64,000 bases of DNA, from the NCBI GenBank assembly GCA_003755025.1, contig RJVL01000005.1, positions 108,692-172,691 of the forward strand, written 5' to 3'. Source of the DNA: Diaphorobacter nitroreducens (GTDB taxonomy: Bacteria; Pseudomonadota; Gammaproteobacteria; Burkholderiales; Burkholderiaceae_C). Shown here piece by piece: positions 29,633 through 36,410 of this stretch (positions within the stretch are counted from its first letter, which is position 1; each line of letters starts with the position of its first letter). The notes under the pieces were generated by a model that was not told where the DNA came from, searched no databases, and saw only the letters and a list, made by a program, of their open reading frames with translations. The position numbers were made by a program, and so were the translations under genes.

Positions 29633-31488
29633 AACTACTGCGCCTGAAGATCACCGACCCGGAGGGCTTTCGCAGCCTGCCCTGTGGGTTTGAGCACTAC
29701 TTTCGCACTGAATGGAGCTTGCAGGATGAACTGGCGCAAGCAGACCACTTTGCCCCCTTCGTCTGTGCCGGGCCTAATGGCAGCGGCAAGTCCAACTTGC
29801 TCGAAGCTCTGGCGGCGATCTTCTATCAGCTGGAAGTGCTGCGCGTACGCCGCAGCTTTCTACCTGAAGCTTTGCAAGACGAGGCGCTGGATTTTTCACC
29901 TGTTGCCTTTGAGCTGGATTACCTGATCCGCGTGCCCGCCGAGTACCGCGGCCCCGAAAGCCCGCCGTGGGCGAAAGTGGGTGTGTGGAAGAAGGCCGGC
30001 GAATCGGTGCGATTTCTTTGGGACAACCAGGGCGACTTCAGCACCGATGTGTATGAGGCGTTCAAGGGCGGACACGCCGACATCCTGCTGCCGCAGTACG
30101 TGCTGAGTTATTCCTCGGGCGAGAACGAGATCCTCAGTCTGCCCTTCTTCAAGATGCGTTTCGTGCAGTTCGACGAGTACTGGAATGCACTGACCTGCCA
30201 ACTGAGCTACCCCGGCCACCCCGAGACGCGGCTGGCCTATCTGGACAGCGGATTCAGCCAGGCCATCCTGCTGTGCAACCTGTTGTTTCAGGACGAGAGC
30301 ACACTCCAGCCCTTCCGCGAGGATGTGGGCATCGAGGCCTTGCGGGAATTCCGCATCATCCTGCGCCGCCGAATTCCTATCGACGCAATACAACTGGAAG
30401 CCTTCGACCTTGCTGATGAAGATCAGAAGCGCGAACGACGAAATCGAATACAGGCGGAAGCTCGAACACGCGGACTTTCAGAGTCTGAGATTAGCCAATC
30501 AGTTGATGATTGGGTTCGCAGCGAGATCATCAAAGGCAATCCCGCGCTCTCGGAAACTGATGAGCTGGGAAGTACGCGCTATCGCCTGAACTTGCTGCAG
30601 TTGCTGGAGGGTGACGAGAAGTCCTCGCTGGTGGTGAGCGCCCTCAAGCGTTGTGCCACGCTCAATTACGTCGACGACGTCACCGATACGCTGGTGCTCG
30701 ACTACTGGGTCAATGAGGCGACCCGGCAGGCATTCCGCGAGAACTTCGATGGTTCGGCGCTGGCGCTATTCCAGGCGTTTCAGGTGCTGTTGACGCTCAA
30801 CCTGTATGCCGTCAGCGATGTTCTGAAGGCCGATCTCTATACCTCGACCAGCCACTACGTCAGCGAGACGGTGCCAACCCTGGCATCTGACCAGCGCATC
30901 ATGCGCTTCAAGTTCATGCGCTTCACCAAGCAGGGTGTGGCCGAGCCGATGATGCTCAAAGAATTGTCGGACGGCGAGCATCAGTTGCTGCACAGCCTCG
31001 GCCTGTGCCTGCTGTTTCGAGAGACCAACAGCCTGTTCCTGCTCGACGAGCCCGAGACGCACTTCAACCCTGACTGGCGCGCCAACTTCATCAGCCGCTT
31101 GCGCCAATGCCTGCCGGGTCATGGTGAATGCGCGCAGGAGATGCTGATCACCACCCACGCCCCTTTCCTGATTTCCGACAGCAAGCCGGACAAGGTGCTG
31201 GTGTTTGCTAAGGACAAAGCCAGCGGCAAGGTCAGCGTCAGCCACCCACCGTACAACACGCTGGGCGCTTCGATCAACAAAATCACACATGAAACGTTCG
31301 GTAAGCGCGAAACTATTGGAGGCGGGGCTCAACAAGTGCTGGAGCAATTACTGGCTGACCCTATATCGAAAGCCGACCCCCATGGCCTTGCTCGCAAGAT
31401 CATGGATACCATGGGCGACTCTGTGGAACGCACGTTAGCCGTGCATGCCTTGCTACAGACGCCAGGAGCCGACAAGGAGCCGGGCTGA
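29629..31488 (+). CDS. Restriction-system-associated AAA/ABC-type ATPase (PtuA-like)
   Basis: The product is 619 aa with an SMC/ABC-like ATPase split by a long insert. Walker A CAGPNGSGKSNLLEAL is at about 47-55. The signature LSDGEHQLLH is at about 446, Walker B LFLLDEPETHFNPDWR at about 468-483, and the switch His in LITTHAPF at about 508. The architecture matches ATPases annotated as restriction-system-associated and is similar to Septu PtuA, which is larger than average here. It overlaps hsdS by ATGA at its start and the HNH gene by TGATG at its end. It probably forms a complex with the HNH protein and senses infection or DNA state, but that is inference from Septu. Confidence 0.85.
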   Translation: MKLLRLKITDPEGFRSLPCGFEHYFRTEWSLQDELAQADHFAPFVCAGPNGSGKSNLLEALAAIFYQLEVLRVRRSFLPEALQDEALDFSPVAFELDYLIRVPAEYRGPESPPWAKVGVWKKAGESVRFLWDNQGDFSTDVYEAFKGGHADILLPQYVLSYSSGENEILSLPFFKMRFVQFDEYWNALTCQLSYPGHPETRLAYLDSGFSQAILLCNLLFQDESTLQPFREDVGIEALREFRIILRRRIPIDAIQLEAFDLADEDQKRERRNRIQAEARTRGLSESEISQSVDDWVRSEIIKGNPALSETDELGSTRYRLNLLQLLEGDEKSSLVVSALKRCATLNYVDDVTDTLVLDYWVNEATRQAFRENFDGSALALFQAFQVLLTLNLYAVSDVLKADLYTSTSHYVSETVPTLASDQRIMRFKFMRFTKQGVAEPMMLKELSDGEHQLLHSLGLCLLFRETNSLFLLDEPETHFNPDWRANFISRLRQCLPGHGECAQEMLITTHAPFLISDSKPDKVLVFAKDKASGKVSVSHPPYNTLGASINKITHETFGKRETIGGGAQQVLEQLLADPISKADPHGLARKIMDTMGDSVERTLAVHALLQTPGADKEPG

Positions 31489-32552
31489 TGTTATTTCCCT
31501 ATAAACGGCCTCGTCACCCGATGCGGGCCATGCACGGTTTTGTCGCTTATATCTTTGCCAAGGTCTGGTGCCGTGCGCCAAATGAGGAATACAGCCTCGA
31601 ACTGTTCAAGGGGTTGCCACCGCTATATGCCATCATGGATGAATTACATCGGGCGGATTTGGCTGGCTCAGAGAAGGGAGCAGGAGCGTTCTTTTATCGC
31701 TACGTCAACCAAATATTCCAAGATTTCAAACAGCTTGGTCCCGAGGACATCCAGTCTTATCGAAAAATGTTCAGGGACAACAATGATATCCAGGCGCTTT
31801 GCGAGGGAAAAAAGGAACCCGGCCGCTACATCGCAGGCACTCAGAATGCACTGATGAAAACGATAGAAGCCTTTTTCAGCAAGCTCTACAGCTGCGGCTT
31901 CTTTGAGCTGGCAATAGTCAAGGAACACATTGGTGCCGGCTTGAAAGAGCACTACAAGGAATTTTCCTCTCTGAACGACATGCCTTGTTGCCCGTTTTGT
32001 GGCCTTTTGCCGATGGATTCCGAATATGATCCGACTCGGGAGGCTTATGATCATTATTTGCCTGCTAGTAAATATCCATTCAATTCTGTGAATTTAAGAA
32101 ATTTGGCGCCTGCGTGCTATAAATGCAACTCGCAAAACAAAGGTGCAAAAGATCCCCTGCAAGATGAAGCTGGGATCAAGAGAAAAGCCTTTTATCCATA
32201 TGCCGCTGACAGCTATAAAATCCAAGTGTTCGTGCATTTTCAATCAGCTGCCCAGATCCCTGAAAAAGAGCAGGATATTCGCATTTCTCTAAGCTGTGCA
32301 GGGTATGATGAGGAAATCGAAACCTGGGATCAGCTTTACAAAATACGCGAGCGTTATACGGCCAAATGCCTTTCTTCTTCCGGCGCGAAATACTGGTTGC
32401 AGCGTGTGCTGGATGAAGATAAAAATTACCAGCAGTTATCTCATGATGCTTTAAATAAAGAGCTGGAGCAATGTGAGCGCTTTCCTTGGCATGAGAGCAA
32501 TTTTCTTAAACGTGCCTTTTTCGACACCTGCCGACAGGTCGGTATGATTTGA
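31488..32552 (+). CDS. HNH endonuclease partner of the ATPase (PtuB-like)
   Basis: The product is 354 aa. A zinc-supported HNH fold is visible in the centre: CCPFCGLLP (about 165-173), DHYLPASKYPF (catalytic DH, about 187), NLRNLAPACYKCNSQNKG (Asn plus second Cys pair, about 209). This pattern is that of PtuB-type HNH nucleases paired with ABC-type ATPases. The N-terminal 160 residues are helical and may bind the ATPase. The start ATG shares one base with the ATPase stop (TGATG). The gene is clearly A/T-richer than its upstream partner, which suggests a different origin. It is last in the hsd operon. Confidence 0.85.
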   Translation: MLFPYKRPRHPMRAMHGFVAYIFAKVWCRAPNEEYSLELFKGLPPLYAIMDELHRADLAGSEKGAGAFFYRYVNQIFQDFKQLGPEDIQSYRKMFRDNNDIQALCEGKKEPGRYIAGTQNALMKTIEAFFSKLYSCGFFELAIVKEHIGAGLKEHYKEFSSLNDMPCCPFCGLLPMDSEYDPTREAYDHYLPASKYPFNSVNLRNLAPACYKCNSQNKGAKDPLQDEAGIKRKAFYPYAADSYKIQVFVHFQSAAQIPEKEQDIRISLSCAGYDEEIETWDQLYKIRERYTAKCLSSSGAKYWLQRVLDEDKNYQQLSHDALNKELEQCERFPWHESNFLKRAFFDTCRQVGMI

Positions 32553-32636
32553 TGGCTTATTCGCACGCTGACACGCTGATGGCTGGATTTCAGAGCCGCG
32601 AGTTTGGATACAGTGGCAGGTTCGGCAAAGTAAACC

Positions 32637-33500
32637 TCAGCTTCCCAGATATATCGCTGTCACCTTGACTCGCTCGTGCCCAAGTTCACGACTGATTTGC
32701 TGCCGAACATGTTGGTCGGTAAGGCGTTGCGATAGGTCGAGTTGAGCCGTGCCAGGGCCGCCTGCTGCCGGTGACTTCCACCCCGTTAGTGTTTCATATC
32801 GCATCTGTGCATACCGATGTCGCAGGCCATGCATATTGCTCAGGCTTGCAGCCTTGCACTGTCCATCGTAGACGTGCCGCTGCTGGATGTAGGTTTTGTT
32901 TGCCGGGATCAATGACCCTATGCCTGCCAGGTGGTGTGCTGCCTGGAGCACGTCGCGTTGCTCTGTCGTGGTGATGGGCACCGTGCGCTCCCGGCCGCCC
33001 TTCGTCCATGATCCTTTGAGGGCAATGTGGTCACCTCGATCCGCATAACTGGGCTGGAATTTGATCGCTTCCTCCCGACGCAATCCGAAGGCGGCCTGTA
33101 GCTGAAGGCTCATGCGTACATGCGCGTCGGTGACCTGTTCAAGACCTGTGCCTAGTTCCTGGGCCTTGCTGATGTTGGTCACATAGCGGCGCTCGGCCAC
33201 GCCGAGTTGCGTGTTGTCCGCCGGCAGGATGCCGGCCTTGCCGATCTTCTCGGCCCACCAGCGCAGGTGAGAGAGCCGATTCTTGATGGTGCCGGACGAC
33301 AAGCCTTCTCCCAGCCAGCGATCCAGCAGCGCCTGGACATGCTTGCCCTTGAGCGACGATGCCTTCATCTGCCGGAAACCCGCCTCGCGCAGTTGCCGTG
33401 CAGCCAGCGCGAGGGAACTCATCCGGTCCGCCTGTGTGTTGTAGCTGCCGTCACGGTTGCGCTGGCAGAGCTGCCGCAGGGTATAGGTCAAGTCGTCCAT
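32637..33500 (-). CDS. Second tyrosine recombinase, ICE-associated integrase
   Basis: The product is 287 aa. An N-terminal core-binding domain (NTQADRMSSLALAARQLREA) is followed by the catalytic domain with Arg in FGLRREEAIKF, the H-x2-R pair in MHGLRHRYAQM, and the His and Tyr in GHERVKVTAIYLGS. All catalytic residues are present. The frame is open to 33548, but the ATG at 33500 (MDDLTYTLRQL) has GGAGG seven bases upstream, a clear ribosome-binding site. Proteins of this type are carried by SPI-7/PFGI-1-like integrative conjugative elements, usually far from the element's main integrase. It faces the HNH gene tail-to-tail. Confidence 0.88.
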   Translation of the reverse strand: MDDLTYTLRQLCQRNRDGSYNTQADRMSSLALAARQLREAGFRQMKASSLKGKHVQALLDRWLGEGLSSGTIKNRLSHLRWWAEKIGKAGILPADNTQLGVAERRYVTNISKAQELGTGLEQVTDAHVRMSLQLQAAFGLRREEAIKFQPSYADRGDHIALKGSWTKGGRERTVPITTTEQRDVLQAAHHLAGIGSLIPANKTYIQQRHVYDGQCKAASLSNMHGLRHRYAQMRYETLTGWKSPAAGGPGTAQLDLSQRLTDQHVRQQISRELGHERVKVTAIYLGS

Positions 33501-34104
33501 CTTCCGGCCTCCAAGCAAAGCGCCGTACTGCGTTGTCCTGAAATTCATTGGTTAGTGTTGGTGCCAACTCGCCAAGGCGAGATCCCGTGAGGGCAAGGGC
33601 ATGGTGTTCAGGAGACACCAGAGCCTCGAATGAGGCGTCCGTCTTGCCCCCTGCTGGAAGCCCGGACGGAGGTACTACAAGACGAAAGTGATGTGAACGT
33701 GGACGAGTCCTCCTATGAAGTGAGTGGGATAAGAAATGCAGCGGGAACCCTGTGCGTTGCGCACAGGCCATTGCCGCAAAGGACAGTGCGCCAGGCGGAG
33801 CGGTAGGGATGATTTAAAACAGACGAAGAAGGCTCCGCCCTAGGTAGGGCCGGTATGCGGTCGGAGCCTGGGCATACCTGGGGTGGCTCCACCCTGTCGG
33901 GCCAGCGCTTGCAGGAACCTGCGCTGTTGGGGTTGCCGATGTACGAAGCCCATCGGTCTTGGCAACTGCCCGGTCAGTTTAGGGCGGCCATCATCATGTC
34001 TGCCGCACGCAATAGGAACTGGCTTTCGCCCGCATTGTTTGCGGTGTTGCGTGGGGCGTCACTGCGGCGTGCAGTGACGCCCCGTTTCGCGGCAGCATCT
34101 ACTG
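33501..34104. other. Hairpin-rich non-coding region between recombinase and STY4528-type gene
   Basis: The 604-bp region has no credible ORF but an unusual density of inverted repeats: CCTGTGC/GCACAGG near 33750, GGCTCCG/CGGAGCC with inner CCTA/TAGG near 33830-33870, AGCGCTTGCAGG/CCTGCGCT near 33904-33925, GTTGCC...GGCAAC with inner GATG/CATC near 33930-33967, and a perfect 11-bp stem GGGGCGTCACT/AGTGACGCCCC at 34053-34083. This is what a long structured RNA or its DNA would look like. I cannot assign a known class. Candidates to test are the int-alpA RNA motif and a group II intron fragment. Confidence 0.6.
34053..34083. terminator. Perfect 11-bp hairpin after the STY4528-type gene
   Basis: GGGGCGTCACT (34053-34063) pairs with AGTGACGCCCC (34073-34083) around a 9-nt loop. 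It lies 21 bp beyond the stop of the minus-strand replication gene. There is no T-run on either strand, so it may be an mRNA-stabilising or regulatory hairpin instead of a factor-independent terminator. Confidence 0.5.
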
Positions 34105-35262
34105 CTACGCAGGATGCGGCTGCCATCCCCTGGCCTGCATTGCCTGCGCTGCGATGTCCCCGGCGTTCGTCGAGGTGTTCATGATCTTGCGGATGTTGGC
34201 GATGTGCGCCAGGGCGGTTTCACGTGATGCCGGTTGCGCAGGCGATTCTGGGCGGTTTTCGGTACGCGGTGGAACTGCAGGCCGATTCTCGGCAGGCCGT
34301 GGGGTGGTAGACGCCTCCTTGCGACCTGCCCACAAGCGGAATTCGCCCGCAAAAACGCGCTTCACCAAGGCGAAGAAGTAGGCCACGACATTGCGCACGG
34401 TGCCGCTCTGGCTGCGCGCCTGCAGCTCGTCGAGTACTTCTTGGCGATGCTGCGGCGGCAGCCGCCGCAAGGCGGCCTGCACGTCCTTTTGCTGATCTGC
34501 CTGGGCATTGCTCAGGCAAGGCGGCAAGCTCACCGACTGCGATGCCGGATTGCCGTCGCCTTCGCGCGCGCGGTACGTACGTTCTTTTTTATACATATAC
34601 GTCTTATACGTACTACCCTGCTCAGCCGTCATGTGGCGAGCGTGTTCGGTCTGTTGTGGAACAAGCGTGCTGCCAGCGGAATCGCCAGACAATGGCAGTG
34701 GGTCGGCTGTCTCGCTCGCCTGCGTCGGCGGAGTAGGGGGCAAATCATCGTCATCGCGGAACTGATCGTGGGTCGCAATGGAAGCGGCTTCCGGCGCTTG
34801 CGCCAGCGTTGCCTGAATGTGAATGGCCACCCGATCCACCTGGTTGTTTTCGTGGCCGATGGAAGATTGCAGAAGCGCGGGCAGGCTGGCATCGAGCGTG
34901 CAAGCCTCTTGGAAGTCGAGGGCGCTTTCGTGAACCTGATACAGCTCGCTGAGCACGTGCCCCGTCAGCGGATCGCGGTGCTGGCCTACCAGGCTGATCC
35001 AGCCCGTCAGCCGGAGTACGACGAGAACGCGCCGGGCCGTCTCGTACCCGGCCCGCTGCCCCAGCGGTGTAGTGGTGAGATAGCGGCGCAACTGCCCCAT
35101 ATTCGCCAGCGGGCTGATGCCTTCCGCAGAGCGCAGCATGCGCAGAACCTGCCAGCCATTGCGCTCCAGCGGCGTGAGGCGAGCATCGAGCATGAGCGAG
35201 GCGGGCGTGGTGAACAGGGCATCTTGCCCCAGCGGGTTGTGGCGGGTGTGATGGTCTGCCAT
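34105..35262 (-). CDS. STY4528-family pathogenicity-island replication protein
   Basis: The product is 385 aa. The N-terminal 130 residues, from MADHHTRHNPLGQDALFTTP through segments such as LTPLERNGWQVLRML, match the STY4528-family replication protein found in SPI-7/PFGI-1-type conjugative islands; the domain looks like a winged-helix replication initiator. A low-complexity acidic/Pro linker follows, then a helical segment (VQAALRRLPPQHRQEVLDEL) and a Pro/Arg-rich tail. The ATG at 35262 has TTGGAGAA upstream, and the frame upstream to 35307 lacks a site. It is normally part of a long ICE module. Here its neighbours are missing, so this is a remnant. Confidence 0.85.
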   Translation of the reverse strand: MADHHTRHNPLGQDALFTTPASLMLDARLTPLERNGWQVLRMLRSAEGISPLANMGQLRRYLTTTPLGQRAGYETARRVLVVLRLTGWISLVGQHRDPLTGHVLSELYQVHESALDFQEACTLDASLPALLQSSIGHENNQVDRVAIHIQATLAQAPEAASIATHDQFRDDDDLPPTPPTQASETADPLPLSGDSAGSTLVPQQTEHARHMTAEQGSTYKTYMYKKERTYRAREGDGNPASQSVSLPPCLSNAQADQQKDVQAALRRLPPQHRQEVLDELQARSQSGTVRNVVAYFFALVKRVFAGEFRLWAGRKEASTTPRPAENRPAVPPRTENRPESPAQPASRETALAHIANIRKIMNTSTNAGDIAAQAMQARGWQPHPA

Positions 35263-35418
35263 GAGCGTTCTCCAAGGTCTGGGCCACAGTGGCCCGTTCC
35301 CCTGCATCTCATCGCGTACCGCTCCATGCGTCAGCCAACAATGCGGTCTGCGCCATAACCGTTTTATCCGGCTGGGCGTGGCGCTGGCATCGGCATCCAG
35401 ACTGATCTATCATTCCGA

Positions 35419-35447
35419 TACCCCCTTGGGGGTACAACTGGGGGTAC
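35419..35447. repeat. Right cluster of GGGGGTA(C) motifs, putative integrase arm sites
   Basis: TACCCCC (35419-35425, inverted) is followed by GGGGGTAC at 35428-35435 and 35440-35447. The two direct copies are 12 bp apart, the same as the first two at the left end, with different bases between them. Matching sites at both ends are typical of integrase arm binding. Confidence 0.7.
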
Positions 35448-35531
35448 TTCCAGCGATTCCCGCAAAGCCCGTGGCCCGATTTCCCCGCGAAACCTAGCAT
35501 TCACGGCCCTTTGCCGACCGATCAACGTTTA

Positions 35532-35541
35532 AACGTCTGAC
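35532..35541. repeat. Right attachment-site direct repeat (attR core)
   Basis: AACGTCTGAC here is identical to the end of ychF. It overlaps a 12-bp perfect palindrome ACGTTTAAACGT (35525-35536). Beyond it the sequence is chromosomal in character. Confidence 0.7.
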
Positions 35542-35549
35542 CACCGGGG

Positions 35550-35580
35550 CCGGTCCCGCAGCCTCTGCGGGACAGACCGG
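35550..35580 (+). terminator. Strong hairpin just outside attR, probably the displaced ychF terminator
   Basis: CCGGTCCCGCAG pairs with CTGCGGGAC-AGACCGG around a CCT loop (9-bp perfect core GTCCCGCAG/CTGCGGGAC). No T-run follows. If the island is removed at the direct repeat, this hairpin falls about 10 bp after the ychF stop codon. Confidence 0.5.
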
Positions 35581-35706
35581 AACGGCGCCGCAGGCCATGG
35601 CGGCGGCCGGGGTGCGCACCGGCGGCGAGCGCCGCGGGGTCTGGCGCTCTGGGCAGGGCGCGGAGCCTGCCGGCAATCGCATCGAACCGCAGAGAGGAGT
35701 CCAGGC

Positions 35707-36213
35707 ATGGGTGCTGCAAAGCCGTCGCCGCACGCCGTGACGGAGGTGCGGCGCTTTCAGGCAGGGGACTTTGCCGCCTACCGGCGCTGGTACGCGGACC
35801 CGCTGCTGGACCGGCATCTGGGCCCCATGGATGACGAGTGGCTGGCGGATGTGCTGGCCGACACCAATGGCGAGGAATGGGCGGTACTGGCCGATGGCGT
35901 GCTGCTGGCCGTCGTCGGGCTCACGCCCGACCCGGAGGTGGGTTGCTGGGTGATCACCGATTTCGCCGTCGATCCCCGGCGTCGTGGCCAGGGCTGGGGG
36001 CGGCGCGCCTGGCAGGCGCTGTGCGCGCTGCCCGCCCTGAAAGCACGACCGCACTGGCGCGCCTACGTGGCCGACGACAACCCGCAGGCGCAGGCCTTTT
36101 TCGAGGCGCAGGGCTGGCGGCGGCTGGAGGCGCTGGGCATCGAGGATGGCCTCTGGACCTACTGCTGGCAACGCGCCGGGGCCTTGGCCGGGTGCGGTAC
36201 GGCTCCGGCATAG
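35707..36213 (+). CDS. GNAT family N-acetyltransferase
   Basis: The product is 168 aa. The acetyl-CoA-binding motif A is visible as VITDFAVDPRRRGQGWGRRAW (R/Q-x-x-G-x-G/A form), and motif B is in VADDNPQAQAFFEAQGW. Substrate unknown. The ATG at 35707 has AGGAG eight bases upstream. It stands alone just outside the island and probably was the original downstream neighbour of ychF. Confidence 0.85.
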   Translation: MGAAKPSPHAVTEVRRFQAGDFAAYRRWYADPLLDRHLGPMDDEWLADVLADTNGEEWAVLADGVLLAVVGLTPDPEVGCWVITDFAVDPRRRGQGWGRRAWQALCALPALKARPHWRAYVADDNPQAQAFFEAQGWRRLEALGIEDGLWTYCWQRAGALAGCGTAPA

Positions 36214-36325
36214 GGCGCGCGAAAGCAGGAGCCGGCCTGGCGCAAGTGGGGTGCCGGCGACGGTACCCGCCGGGAGGCGCCTGGCGGCCGCACCACCAGC
36301 CTGCGGCTTGAGAATTCAAGCCAAA

Positions 36326-36370
36326 AGCGGCTCTGGCGCACTGTGTATAAGCGCTGGCAGCTATCAAATT
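36326..36370. repeat. Dispersed palindromic repeat, copy 3
   Basis: Arms AGCGGCTCTGGCGCA and AAGCGCTGGCAGCTAT around a short spacer, followed by CAAATTTGAA. It lies between the GNAT gene and the convergent amidohydrolase gene. Confidence 0.75.
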
Positions 36371-36410
36371 TGAAGTGATTTCGCACGGCGTCATGGTGGA
36401 CGCCGTGTGC

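Larger units (their letters stand above)
20588..35541. mobile_element. Integrative genomic island with type I R-M / ATPase-HNH defence genes and ICE remnant
   Basis: About 15 kb inserted at the 3' end of ychF. Evidence: a P4-type integrase directly after ychF, the direct repeat AACGTCTGAC at 20588-20597 and 35532-35541, and GGGGGTA(C) motif clusters just inside both ends with identical 12-bp spacing. Housekeeping genes lie on both sides (ychF left, GNAT acetyltransferase right). The content is accessory: Fic, hsdR-hsdM-hsdS, ATPase-HNH pair, second recombinase, STY4528-type replication protein. No conjugation or phage structural genes are present, so the unit can probably integrate and excise but not transfer itself. 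Confidence 0.85.
35263..35706. other. Right end of the island and junction with the chromosome
   Basis: This 444-bp gap contains, left to right, the upstream region of the STY4528-type gene, the GGGGGTAC cluster (35419-35447), the attR repeat (35532-35541) and a chromosomal hairpin (35550-35580). The GNAT gene's ribosome-binding site (AGGAG at about 35694) ends the gap. No gene is visible in it. Confidence 0.65.

Noticed and set aside
29629-32552. Retron with PtuA/PtuB-type effectors (retron Ec78-like)
   Set aside because: No reverse transcriptase or msr/msd-like region is found nearby. The pair is linked to hsd genes instead.
33549-34104. Complete group II intron
   Set aside because: I see no domain V consensus and no reverse transcriptase/maturase ORF. 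At most a fragment could be present, so it is reported only as unassigned structured DNA.
33855-34184. Possible 109-aa gene in the non-coding region of the island
   Set aside because: No family features, no ribosome-binding site, it runs over several hairpins and into the 3' end of the STY4528-type gene.
34234-35358. Plus-strand 374-aa ORF
   Set aside because: It is antisense to the STY4528-type gene, which has a ribosome-binding site and family-like sequence.
20588-35541. Prophage
   Set aside because: Two tyrosine recombinases are present, but there are no capsid, tail, lysis or phage repressor genes.
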